Notes: a model not told the origin generated them from the sequence alone. A stretch of DNA of 8,529 nt from Candidatus Methanomethylicia archaeon (GCA_024464205.1 JANHAI010000036.1:1-8529); one strand, 5' to 3'; counted from the stretch's first letter, positions 1 to 6,974 are shown. Numbers and translations: made by a program.

Positions 1-526
1 GGGCATGGCAAAGGTAGGCGAAGACTTCAGCAACCTCAAGATCTATCTGCCAGAGGTGATGATGGCGGCAGAGGCGATGAAGGCTGCGCTGAATATCCTA
101 GAGCCCGAAGCAGTCAAGAGGGGCGGTGCAGCCTTGAAGAAGGGGAAAGTGGTGATCGCCACAATCTCTGGGGACATACACGACATTGGGAAGAACATAG
201 TGGCGATGCTTTTACGTGCCAATGGGTTTGAGGTCTGTGACCTTGGCAGGGACGTGGCAGTCGATGCCCTCATCAACAAAGCCGAAGAGGTGGGGGCGGA
301 CATCATTGGTGCATCGACCTTGCTCTCCACATCGATGCCTTATATGGAGGACATGGTAGCGATGCTCAAGGAGAGGGGAATAAGGCAGAAGTACATAGTG
401 CTTGTAGGCGGTGGACCAGTCACAAGGGAATGGGCGGAGTCGATCGGCGCTGACGGCTATGGCGACGATGGCGACGAGGCTGTGAGGGTCGCTAAAGAGC
501 TCTATCATAAGGTGAAGGGGCAATGA
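1..526 (+). CDS. Corrinoid (cobalamin-binding) protein of a methyltransferase system, 5' end cut off
   Basis: This protein would carry the methyl group on cobalt between a substrate methyltransferase and a downstream acceptor in the cytoplasm (role known for the MtmC/MtbC/MttC family). Numbering from the ATG at 5, the remainder of the helical cap domain spans about residues 1-40, with the family-like stretch YLPEVMMAAEAMKAA. The Rossmann-type B12-binding domain covers about 47-170. The signature DxHxxG is present as D57, H59, G62 (H59 codon 179-181), H59 being the lower cobalt ligand. S107-T109 and the glycine run at 135-137 fit the nucleotide-tail pocket. Family members are about 210-220 residues, and the frame is open to the left edge (a Gly codon precedes the ATG), so the ATG at 5 is most likely an internal Met and about 40 residues lie outside the window. 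Its TGA overlaps the start of the next gene by 4 bases, so the two are translationally coupled. The sequence does not show which methyl donor it serves; the neighbours point to MtmC-like use. Confidence 0.92.
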   Translation, partial: GMAKVGEDFSNLKIYLPEVMMAAEAMKAALNILEPEAVKRGGAALKKGKVVIATISGDIHDIGKNIVAMLLRANGFEVCDLGRDVAVDALINKAEEVGADIIGASTLLSTSMPYMEDMVAMLKERGIRQKYIVLVGGGPVTREWAESIGADGYGDDGDEAVRVAKELYHKVKGQ

Positions 527-1896
527 ACTCCATATGGGAGGTCATAGACAAGGCTGAAACAGGCGCATTCATGGAAGAAAAAGACTTTGACTTGAAGGTT
601 GTCGCCAGGCTTTGCAGGGAGCTGGTAAAGGAGCACGGCATCAAATACGACCCCAGCCAGATTGTCTCTGCGGACGACTCGATGGCGGACGACGTCTTCG
701 AGGCAGGAATGAAGCTCGCATTGGAAGCAGGCGCATATTGCATAGACACTAAGAGAGTCATTAAGTTCGACGAGGCTGAATTGAAGGAAGCGCTGCTATC
801 GGCTCCGAAGAGCATCATAATTGGAGAGGGAAAGGATTCCAGGGTGCTATATGCACGGGGCGTGGAAGACCAGAGGCCAGCGATAATATGCGGAGGGCAA
901 GCAGGCGCAGCCATCCCAGAGGAGTGGTACCTCCCGATGGCAATCTCCTACATGAAAGAGCCCTTGATAGACATGATAAACAATGGCGGGCTTGCGATGG
1001 TTGAAGGGAGGAAGGTAAGAACCAAGACGCCACTCGAGATCCAGGCTTGCCGGAGAGAACTCACAATGCTAAGGGAGGCAGCTGCCAGGGCTGGCAGGCC
1101 AGGGATCGGCTTCATAGCTGCTGAGAGCAGCGTTTCGGCGCTGGGGGATCTTGCGATTGCCCATGAGAGGTACATGAGGAAGAGCGATTCACACCTGGTG
1201 GCCCTGCTCAACGAGCTCAAGACAGATTTCGACCGAATATCGAAGGTCGTCAACTTCACAGAGTATGGCGCATTCAATTGTACTCTTGTCGATCCGATAA
1301 TAGGCGGCTATGCTGGAGGGCCAGAGGGGGTCGCAGTCTGCTTTGTAGCATCTTTCCTCCTAGGCAGGGCGATGTATAGGTCCGAGTTCCACGTCTGCCA
1401 CCCTATCCATTTCAAATACATGAGCACAAGCGCTCCAGAATGCATGTGGAACTTGAACATCGTGGGCCAAGCCATGGCGAGAAACGCGCCATTCATAATA
1501 ATGGGGGACGTATGGACTTCAGCAGGTGCTGGCAGTGAGATGGTCTTCTATGAGGCAGCTGCGAACACAATCACAAATGTCGTCACAGGCAGTCATCCCC
1601 TGGGGGTCTCTGCAACTAATGGGAAATACCCCCATGCGAGCGGGTTGGAAACTAGGTTCATGGCTGAAGTGGCGCACGCTGTTGCAAGGTCAAGGATGAC
1701 AAGGGAAAGGGCGAACGAGGTGGTCGTAGCCCTCGCCAATGAGTATAGGGATAAGCAGGGTAAGCCCGATATCGGTAAGCCCTTCCCAGAACTCTACGAC
1801 ACGAGGAAGGTCGTTCCAAACAAGGAATGGGTAGAGGTCTACCTCAAGATGAGAAAGGAGATAGCAGAGAAGTTCGACTTGGATCTGCTGTATTAG
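523..1896 (+). CDS. MtmB-family (monomethylamine methyltransferase-like) protein without pyrrolysine, copy 1
   Basis: Family members transfer a methyl group from an amine to Co(I) of the partner corrinoid protein. The 457 residues align end to end with M. barkeri MtmB (458 aa, recalled): AYCIDTKRVIKF at 71-82 matches its GIYCTDTHRIVKY, and AGRPG at 190-194, SDSH and LLNELK near 221-233, GGYAGG at 261-266, AGAGSEM at 334-340, SGLETRFM near 373-380 and ELYDTRKVVP near 423-432 are all family landmarks. MtmB has pyrrolysine at 202; the aligned residue here is I198, codon ATA at 1114-1116, and no in-frame TAG occurs before the terminal one. Recalled active-site Glu229 and Glu259 align with Leu225 and Leu255, and Gln333 with Asp329. 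An HxC motif (H290, C292) sits where MtmB has HLD. GGTGA at 511-515, 7 bases before the ATG, supports the start. Family assignment is strong; the substrate is unknown, and a methylamine is only the default guess. Confidence 0.9.
   Translation: MNSIWEVIDKAETGAFMEEKDFDLKVVARLCRELVKEHGIKYDPSQIVSADDSMADDVFEAGMKLALEAGAYCIDTKRVIKFDEAELKEALLSAPKSIIIGEGKDSRVLYARGVEDQRPAIICGGQAGAAIPEEWYLPMAISYMKEPLIDMINNGGLAMVEGRKVRTKTPLEIQACRRELTMLREAAARAGRPGIGFIAAESSVSALGDLAIAHERYMRKSDSHLVALLNELKTDFDRISKVVNFTEYGAFNCTLVDPIIGGYAGGPEGVAVCFVASFLLGRAMYRSEFHVCHPIHFKYMSTSAPECMWNLNIVGQAMARNAPFIIMGDVWTSAGAGSEMVFYEAAANTITNVVTGSHPLGVSATNGKYPHASGLETRFMAEVAHAVARSRMTRERANEVVVALANEYRDKQGKPDIGKPFPELYDTRKVVPNKEWVEVYLKMRKEIAEKFDLDLLY
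668..707 (+). repeat. 40-base block identical to 2061-2100 (copy in first mtmB-like gene)
   Basis: Positions 668-707 and 2061-2100 are base-for-base identical over 40 bases, then differ at one base and match for six more. The block is in the same frame and at equivalent places in the two paralogues (residues about 50-62, encoding ADDSMADDVFEAG), while the flanking DNA is clearly diverged. Local gene conversion is the simplest reading. Confidence 0.9.
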
Positions 1897-1900
1897 CAAT

Positions 1901-1908
1901 GGTGGTGA
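1901..1908 (+). promoter_or_regulatory. Ribosome binding site of second mtmB-like gene
   Basis: GGTGGTGA sits in the 16-base gap between the two methyltransferase genes, 4 bases before the ATG at 1913. It complements the conserved 3' end of archaeal 16S rRNA and fixes the start of copy 2. Confidence 0.75.
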
Positions 1909-1912
1909 AAAA

Positions 1913-3286
1913 ATGAGGACATACAGAATGGATGAGATCACAAAAAGGGCTTATGAAGGGCCATTTATCGAAGAAAAGGACTATGACATGAAGCTGATGA
2001 AAAGGACAAGGGAGCTCGTCAAAGAGCACAACATAGTATTTGACCCTAAGCAGGTGATACCTGCGGACGACTCGATGGCGGACGACGTCTTCGAGGCAGG
2101 CATGAAGATCCTCCTCGAGCTTGGATTCTACTGCCAAACCACGAAGCGCGCCATAATGTTTGAGGAATGGGAAGTGAAGAAGGTCCTGAACTCCCTACCT
2201 TCAGCGCATGTGCTGGGCGAGGGCAAGGACAGCGTTGTAATGGAGATGAGGAGGATCGAGGATCCAAGACCGCCTGTAATTCATTCTGGGCCGACAGGAA
2301 CCCTTTGCACCGAGGGCGAGGCGTACGTAAAGACCCTAAGGAGCTATGCGCAGGAGGGGGCTATCGATTCTGTTGGCGCAGGGACCTTGGCAACAATTGA
2401 CGGATTCAAGATCAGGAAAGGGACTCCTCAGGAATTCAGGGCAGCGCGGATGCTTGCCCGCTGGGCTCGGCAGGCGATAACCGATGCCGGAAGGCCAGGG
2501 ATGCACATAAATGATGTAGCGGTAGTGAGCCCGGAAGCCAAGCTTTGTGCGCTCGACAAGGCGAACGGAATTAGGCCTTCGGATGGCCTGTTGGTAGCAC
2601 AGATGATAGAGCTGAAGACGAGCCTTTCCCATTTGTCCCTAATAGAGCACTTGCAGAGCTATGGGTGCCATATAGGCAATCTTATGACGCCTATCCTTGG
2701 GGGGTATGCCGGCGGTCCTGAGGGGACGGCCATAGTCAATGTTGCTGAGCATTTGGCCGGTGCTGTAGCCTACTCAGCCAGCTACCACTATTGCAGCCTC
2801 ACTAACGTCAAGAACCTGAATGGCACGGACAGGGTTGGCCTCTGGTGCATCAGCATGGTAGGGCAGGCCCTATCTCGGAATACGGATGTCATGAGCATAT
2901 ATGACTGCTACTGCGCTGCAGGGCCTGGGGAAGAGATGCTCCTAAGGGAAGCAGCGGCAGGCGGCGTGGCATCTTCAGTAAGCGGGATGCACCTTATGGG
3001 TTGCGGTTCGTGTGGCGGGAAGCTCACAGATCATGCGACTGGCCTTGAGGCGAGGATGCTGAAAGAGGTCGGTGTTGCAGCCGCAGGGATGAGGAGGGCC
3101 GATGCGAACGAGTTCCTTAACTCATGGCTGCCGACATACGAGGGGTTGCTGGACATATCCAAGGCGCCAAAGGGGAAGACTTTCCAAGAGCTTTATGACA
3201 TGAACACGGCAAAACCTAAGAAAGAGTGGCAGGACAAGTATGAGAAGATCGCGAGCGAGCTTGCCGAGTTGGGGATTGAGGTCTAG
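1913..3286 (+). CDS. MtmB-family (monomethylamine methyltransferase-like) protein without pyrrolysine, copy 2
   Basis: This is the tandem paralogue of the preceding gene, also 457 residues, with perhaps 35-40% identity by eye. It keeps the MtmB landmarks: SGPTGT at 125-130, AGRPGM at 192-197, GGYAGGPEGT at 263-272, AAGPGEEM at 335-342, ATGLEARML at 375-383, and the C-terminal KTFQELYDM and LAELGIEV, the latter matching the MtmB C-terminus. The pyrrolysine position aligns with N200, codon AAT at 2510-2512. The positions of MtmB Glu229 and Glu259 are again Leu, and Gln333 aligns with D331. Unlike MtmB it is Cys-rich near the predicted C-terminal ends of the last barrel strands: HYC at 292-294, C332, C334, and CGSC at 364-367. 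A strong GGTGGTGA ribosome binding site at 1901-1908 lies 4 bases before the ATG, and the gap to copy 1 is 16 bases, so both are in one operon. It ends in TAG, but the end matches the family length, so readthrough is not needed. Substrate unknown; it may act alone or pair with copy 1. Confidence 0.9.
   Translation: MRTYRMDEITKRAYEGPFIEEKDYDMKLMKRTRELVKEHNIVFDPKQVIPADDSMADDVFEAGMKILLELGFYCQTTKRAIMFEEWEVKKVLNSLPSAHVLGEGKDSVVMEMRRIEDPRPPVIHSGPTGTLCTEGEAYVKTLRSYAQEGAIDSVGAGTLATIDGFKIRKGTPQEFRAARMLARWARQAITDAGRPGMHINDVAVVSPEAKLCALDKANGIRPSDGLLVAQMIELKTSLSHLSLIEHLQSYGCHIGNLMTPILGGYAGGPEGTAIVNVAEHLAGAVAYSASYHYCSLTNVKNLNGTDRVGLWCISMVGQALSRNTDVMSIYDCYCAAGPGEEMLLREAAAGGVASSVSGMHLMGCGSCGGKLTDHATGLEARMLKEVGVAAAGMRRADANEFLNSWLPTYEGLLDISKAPKGKTFQELYDMNTAKPKKEWQDKYEKIASELAELGIEV
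2061..2100 (+). repeat. 40-base block identical to 668-707 (copy in second mtmB-like gene)
   Basis: Second copy of the identical block, at residues about 51-63 of the second methyltransferase. All synonymous positions agree with the first copy, although the surrounding codons have diverged. Confidence 0.9.
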
Positions 3287-3305
3287 CGATCCTTTCATAA
3301 TGTGC

Positions 3306-3338
3306 TTCTTTTTTTATATATATTTATATATATTTTTC
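3306..3338 (+). terminator. T-rich terminator for the methyltransferase operon
   Basis: Starting 19 bases after the TAG of the second methyltransferase, the + strand carries a run of seven T (3309-3315), alternating TA/T sequence, and a run of five T (3333-3337). No GC-rich stem precedes it. Factor-independent termination in archaea typically occurs at such U-rich tracts. The assignment rests on composition and position only. Confidence 0.65.
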
Positions 3339-3340
3339 CT

Positions 3341-3373
3341 TATAAATAAATAAAATAAAAATAAATATATTTA
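3341..3373 (-). terminator. T-rich terminator for the ABC transporter operon
   Basis: On the - strand the bases directly after the TGA of the last permease gene are almost pure T with scattered A, seen on the + strand as an A-rich run from 3344 to 3369. Together with 3306-3338 it forms back-to-back U-tract terminators between converging operons. The T-rich left and A-rich right halves could also pair as a weak imperfect hairpin in RNA from either strand. Confidence 0.6.
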
Positions 3374-3374
3374 A

Positions 3375-4313
3375 TCATTCTTTCGCAAATGGGCTACCAA
3401 GCGAAGCCGGTCCCCTGACCTTTCTACCTCCAACAACCAGCGCAAGCAAAGTCACAACATAAGGTAGCAGACTGAGCAGTTGGGATATGGAAGGAGCAGC
3501 AGGCCCCACTAGGAACGTCCCTATCCAAAGGGACAAGGCCTGGGTGAATCCAAAAAGGAGAGAGCCCGTCAATGCGCCCCACGGGTTCCACCTCCCCAGG
3601 ATCACAATGGAAACGGCAACAAACCCACGTGCAGCCACGATCCTGGTGTCGAACGTGTTGAACATTGAAATTGTCAACAGGCCGCCTGCCATCCCCACAA
3701 AGATCCCTTCCACGATCAGCGAGATGAACCTTGTCCTCTCGACGTTTATCCCCAGGTATGACGCCACGAATGGATCTTCACCTATTGATCGAAGCCTGAG
3801 GCCAAAGGATGTCTTGAACAAAATCCAGTAAATCAAGGGCACTGACAGTAGCCCGATATATACGAATATCGTCTGGTTGAAGAGTATATCGCCGATTATT
3901 GGGATCCCGCTCAGGCCTGGTATAGGCATGGGATCTATGAGCTGGCCCAAGTAAGGGAAATTGCCTTGCGAGAAGGCAATCCTGAAGAAGTAGAGCGAGA
4001 GCCCGGTCGCCAAGAGGTTGATTGCGAGACCAGAGACGACCTGATCGAGGTTCACTTTAATGACGAGAATGCCAAACAGAAGTACGGTCAATATGCCCCC
4101 TATTATGGCAGTGATGAAACCCACCACTAGGCTGCCTGTGAAATACGCCCCTAAGAAACCTGAGAAGGCGCCTATGAGCATAGCACCTTCTATCCCGAGG
4201 TTTAGGATTCCGCCACGCTCTGCGATCGTCTCTCCTAGGGAGGCGAGCAAAAGGGGGGAAGCGGTCCTGAGGGTGATTGCCAACAACCCCACCACAAGCG
4301 CCATCTCTATCAT
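3375..4313 (-). CDS. ABC transporter permease, NupQ/YufQ-like (BMP/nucleoside type)
   Basis: This is the shorter of two membrane subunits of a nucleoside-type importer in the branched-chain-amino-acid/ribose permease superfamily. The 312 residues are mostly hydrophobic, with roughly eight to ten membrane segments. Family landmarks are GETIAERGGILNLGIEG at 27-43, the cytoplasmic loop that contacts the ATPase with SIGEDPFVASYLGINVER at 176-193, ARGFVAVSIVILGRWNPWG at 228-246, and the C-terminal GGRKVRGPASLGSPF. Length is normal for the family. The start is fixed by a 4-base overlap (4310-4313) with the stop of the upstream permease, which implies translational coupling. It is the last gene of the operon and converges on the methyltransferase operon. 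The substrate cannot be read from the permease; characterised relatives move purine or other nucleosides. Confidence 0.93.
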   Translation of the reverse strand: MIEMALVVGLLAITLRTASPLLLASLGETIAERGGILNLGIEGAMLIGAFSGFLGAYFTGSLVVGFITAIIGGILTVLLFGILVIKVNLDQVVSGLAINLLATGLSLYFFRIAFSQGNFPYLGQLIDPMPIPGLSGIPIIGDILFNQTIFVYIGLLSVPLIYWILFKTSFGLRLRSIGEDPFVASYLGINVERTRFISLIVEGIFVGMAGGLLTISMFNTFDTRIVAARGFVAVSIVILGRWNPWGALTGSLLFGFTQALSLWIGTFLVGPAAPSISQLLSLLPYVVTLLALVVGGRKVRGPASLGSPFAKE

Positions 4314-5359
4314 AGCTTGATTACCCCCTTCTTCTCCAAGAAACGCATGATGCTCTCAGACGAGAGTACGAATATGATAAGGACGCCTTGAATGAAGTCC
4401 ACGATTCCCTGCGGCTGATTTAGGACACGAGAGACCTCGAATGCCCCGTTGTATATCGCTGCTATGAAAATCGAGGAGATTGCAACGCCAATCGGGTTGC
4501 TCTGACCCAGTAGAGCGACGACGATACCCGTATACCCATAACCAGGGGACAGGGAGCCCCGCATCCTAAATTGGATGCCAGACACTTCGAAGAACCCTGC
4601 GAGCCCAGCCAGAGCCCCACTTATAACTAGCGCCATGAGCATCGTCCTCTTGATGTTGATGCCCCCATACCTGGCAGCTTCAGGGTTCTCACCCACTGCC
4701 TTCAATTTGTAGCCAAAGGTCGATCTCATCATCAGCAAGTATACGAGCGGTATGGCTAGAAAGATGGCGATCAGGACTCCAAGGTGGAGCCGCGTGGATG
4801 GGACCATGATCGGGAGTATTGCGGCGGCAGGGAGTTGGGCGGATTCCGGGAAAAGAGTATCGGGGCTCCTGAAAGGAAAAGCGATCAGCCACTGGACGAA
4901 GTATATAGCAACATAATTCATGAGGAAGGTCGTAATAACCTCGTTTATGCCTAGGTGCGTCTTCATCAGGGCAGGGATGCCTGCCCATGCCATGCCTGCA
5001 AGGATGCAGAGCGCAATCGAAATCAGAAGCGTCACTGGCGTGTTGCCTAGGGAGACCGCTGCGATCGTCCCAACCATCGCCCCCATATACAGCTGCCCTT
5101 CTGCCCCTATGTTCCAGACCTTGCACTTGAACGAGACGGCCAACCCTAGCGAGACAAGCAGGATCGGCGTCATCCTGACCAAGGTCTCAACTGTAAGGCT
5201 AAAATTTCCAAATGCCCCCACGAACATGTAGTAATATGCCAATACCGGATTCGCGCCTGTCAGTATGAAGAGTACAGAAGTCACAACGAGCGCAAGGGCT
5301 ACTGAGATGAGGGATTTCAAGATCGAGCGGTAGGTTGATTTCGATATCTTTAGTTGCAT
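4310..5359 (-). CDS. ABC transporter permease, NupP/YufP-like (BMP/nucleoside type)
   Basis: This is the larger permease (349 residues), which would pair with the following one to form the membrane channel. It has a short basic cytoplasmic N-terminus, a first membrane helix at about 16-34, then the family block FKCKVWNIGAEGQLYMGA at 77-94. INEVITTFLMNYVA follows at 138-151, a polar extracytoplasmic stretch at about 163-190, the ATPase-coupling loop AVGENPEAARYGGINI at 221-236, and GYGYTGIVVALLGQSNPIG at 273-291. A GAGGGGG-like ribosome binding site lies just before the ATG, within the 13-base gap after the ATPase stop. No truncation or frameshift is visible. Confidence 0.93.
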   Translation of the reverse strand: MQLKISKSTYRSILKSLISVALALVVTSVLFILTGANPVLAYYYMFVGAFGNFSLTVETLVRMTPILLVSLGLAVSFKCKVWNIGAEGQLYMGAMVGTIAAVSLGNTPVTLLISIALCILAGMAWAGIPALMKTHLGINEVITTFLMNYVAIYFVQWLIAFPFRSPDTLFPESAQLPAAAILPIMVPSTRLHLGVLIAIFLAIPLVYLLMMRSTFGYKLKAVGENPEAARYGGINIKRTMLMALVISGALAGLAGFFEVSGIQFRMRGSLSPGYGYTGIVVALLGQSNPIGVAISSIFIAAIYNGAFEVSRVLNQPQGIVDFIQGVLIIFVLSSESIMRFLEKKGVIKL

Positions 5360-5372
5360 CGAGAACCCCCTC

Positions 5373-6962
5373 TCATTCTGAGCCCAGCATCAGCTTCGAA
5401 AGTTTTTCCATATCCAAGGAATCGGAAGAGAACTCCCCTACGATCTTCCCTCCAAAAACGATCAGAACCCTATCGCTGAGCTTCATTATCTCGTCGAGAT
5501 CTGCCGATATCAGGAGGATCGCAGCGCCTTTCGATTTGAGATCGAGCAGCTTCTGGTGCACTGCTTCAGATGCCTTGACGTCTAGGCCGGCAGTCGGCTG
5601 TTCGGCAATTACGATATTGGGCGCATTGGTTAGCTCCCTAGCGACGATTAGCTTTTGTATGTTGCCGCCTGAGAGGCTCCCCGCCGTGGCACATGGGTCT
5701 GATGCTTTGATGCCGAAGATGGAGATCAGCTCTTTTGCCGACTTGTCGAGGGCTTCCTTATCGATAAGCATCTTCTTGCTATACGGCTCCTTGTCGATTC
5801 GCTTAAGGGCTAGATTCTCTGAAATGGTCATTCCTAGGATTACCCCCCGCCTCATCCTATCTTCGGGTATGTACGATATACCACTGTTGATTACGAAGTT
5901 TGGTGGCTTATTGGCCAAGTCGCAAGTTTTGAGGGAGATAGACCCGCCCTCGACCTTTCGGAGCCCAGTAAGGGCCTCAACGAGCTCCTTTTGACCGTTC
6001 CCAGTAACGCCCGCCAGACCGACGATCTCTCCGCTGTGCACTGACAGGTCTAGCCCTTTGACTGCCATTTCTCCCCGATCGCCCTTTATGAATAGCCCCT
6101 TTACACTCAGCGTTGGCTCCCCACGTGCTGTTGGTACCCGCTTTAGGTTGGGGATGAAGCCTTCGACGACATATGAAGCAAGCTCTGAGGCATTTGTCTG
6201 CGAGGACGGTATGGTAAGTATAGTCTTGCCCCCTCGCATGATCGTTATCCTGTCGCTGATTGAAAGAGCTTCTTTCACTTTATGGGTAATTATTATCACG
6301 GATTTTCCATCATTTTTCAATTGCCTAATAATTCTGAAGAAGTCCTCAACCTCCAAAGGCGTCAGGACTGAGGTGGGCTCGTCCAATATCAGGATGCTCA
6401 CGTCCTGGCATAGGAGGCGGAGGATCTCTACTTTTTGCCTCGCCCCAACGGGGAGCTCCTCAATACGGGTATTCGGGTTGATCTCAAAATTGAGGCTTTT
6501 CGAAACATGCCTTACCTTATCCTCCACAGCTTTCAATTCCAGCTTCCTAGAGGAGGAGGACACTAACGCAATATTCTCGGCTACGGTGAAAGTGGGTATG
6601 AGCGTAAAGTGCTGGTGGACCATTCCGATCCCAAGCTGAACCGCCTTCCTTGGGTCGCTGATCCTGGTCTTGACTCCATTAACATAGATCTCGCCTCTGT
6701 CTGGCTTAAGACACCCAGACAGTATCTTCATCAGGGTAGTCTTTCCAGCCCCGTTCTCACCCAACAAAGCATGGACTTCACCTTTGATTATCCCAAATGT
6801 GACGTCGTTGTTGGCCACTACCCCATTAGAAAAAGTCTTACTTATGCCACGAACATAAAGGGCATAATCGCTAAGATGATCTATTTCGCTCCCGCCTGAA
6901 AAAGAAGCTTGTTTTGACAAACCTTCTTCTATGCCTGTAGAAAAAATAAAAGGGAGGGGCAT
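5373..6962 (-). CDS. ABC transporter ATP-binding protein with two ABC domains, NupO/YufO-like
   Basis: This subunit powers the importer by ATP hydrolysis at the inner face of the membrane. It has two fused nucleotide-binding domains. Domain 1 spans about 35-265, with Walker A GENGAGKT (68-75), Q-loop Q117, signature LPVGARQK (170-177), Walker B ILILDEP (190-196) and H-loop H227. Domain 2 spans about 285-525, with the degenerate Walker A-like GVTGNGQK (318-325), canonical signature LSGGNIQK (430-437), Walker B with Gln for the catalytic Glu (AEQPTAGLD, 453-461) and no H-loop His (SADLDE). These departures are usual in this sugar/nucleoside importer family, so hydrolysis probably occurs at one site. 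At 529 residues it is slightly long because about 30 residues precede the ABC fold. The start at 6962 is supported by a GAGGTGG ribosome binding site overlapping the stop of the binding-protein gene, 10 bases upstream. Confidence 0.94.
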   Translation of the reverse strand: MPLPFIFSTGIEEGLSKQASFSGGSEIDHLSDYALYVRGISKTFSNGVVANNDVTFGIIKGEVHALLGENGAGKTTLMKILSGCLKPDRGEIYVNGVKTRISDPRKAVQLGIGMVHQHFTLIPTFTVAENIALVSSSSRKLELKAVEDKVRHVSKSLNFEINPNTRIEELPVGARQKVEILRLLCQDVSILILDEPTSVLTPLEVEDFFRIIRQLKNDGKSVIIITHKVKEALSISDRITIMRGGKTILTIPSSQTNASELASYVVEGFIPNLKRVPTARGEPTLSVKGLFIKGDRGEMAVKGLDLSVHSGEIVGLAGVTGNGQKELVEALTGLRKVEGGSISLKTCDLANKPPNFVINSGISYIPEDRMRRGVILGMTISENLALKRIDKEPYSKKMLIDKEALDKSAKELISIFGIKASDPCATAGSLSGGNIQKLIVARELTNAPNIVIAEQPTAGLDVKASEAVHQKLLDLKSKGAAILLISADLDEIMKLSDRVLIVFGGKIVGEFSSDSLDMEKLSKLMLGSE

Positions 6963-6967
6963 TGTGC

Positions 6968-6974
6968 CACCTCT
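6968..6974 (-). promoter_or_regulatory. Ribosome binding site of the ATPase gene
   Basis: On the - strand, GAGGTGG overlaps the TAG stop of the binding-protein gene and lies 5 bases before the ATG at 6962. It supports the N-terminally extended start of the ATPase and coupled translation of the two genes. Confidence 0.7.

Noticed and set aside
5..7. ATG at 5 as the true start of the corrinoid protein
   Set aside because: The product would lack about 40 residues of the cap domain, and the frame is open to the window edge, so the start is outside.
43..914. Antisense open frames opposite the corrinoid and methyltransferase genes, and similar long frames opposite the permeases and ATPase
   Set aside because: They are mirrored by strongly supported genes on the other strand, have low-complexity or unrecognisable products, and lack ribosome binding sites; they look like shadows of codon bias.
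1115..1117. A TAG triplet almost at the pyrrolysine position of copy 1
   Set aside because: It is out of frame (it spans ATA GCT). The reading frame is intact and encodes Ile-Ala, so it is not an amber pyrrolysine codon.
523..3286. Assignment of the two methyltransferases to the MttB (trimethylamine/glycine betaine) family
   Set aside because: This was my first thought because pyrrolysine-free MttB proteins are common. Length (457), AGRPG before the pyrrolysine column, GGYAGG and the C-terminal landmarks all align with MtmB.
3306..3373. AT-rich tract as a replication origin or regulatory repeat
   Set aside because: It is short, sits between converging genes, lacks ORB-like or iterated elements, and is better explained as terminators.
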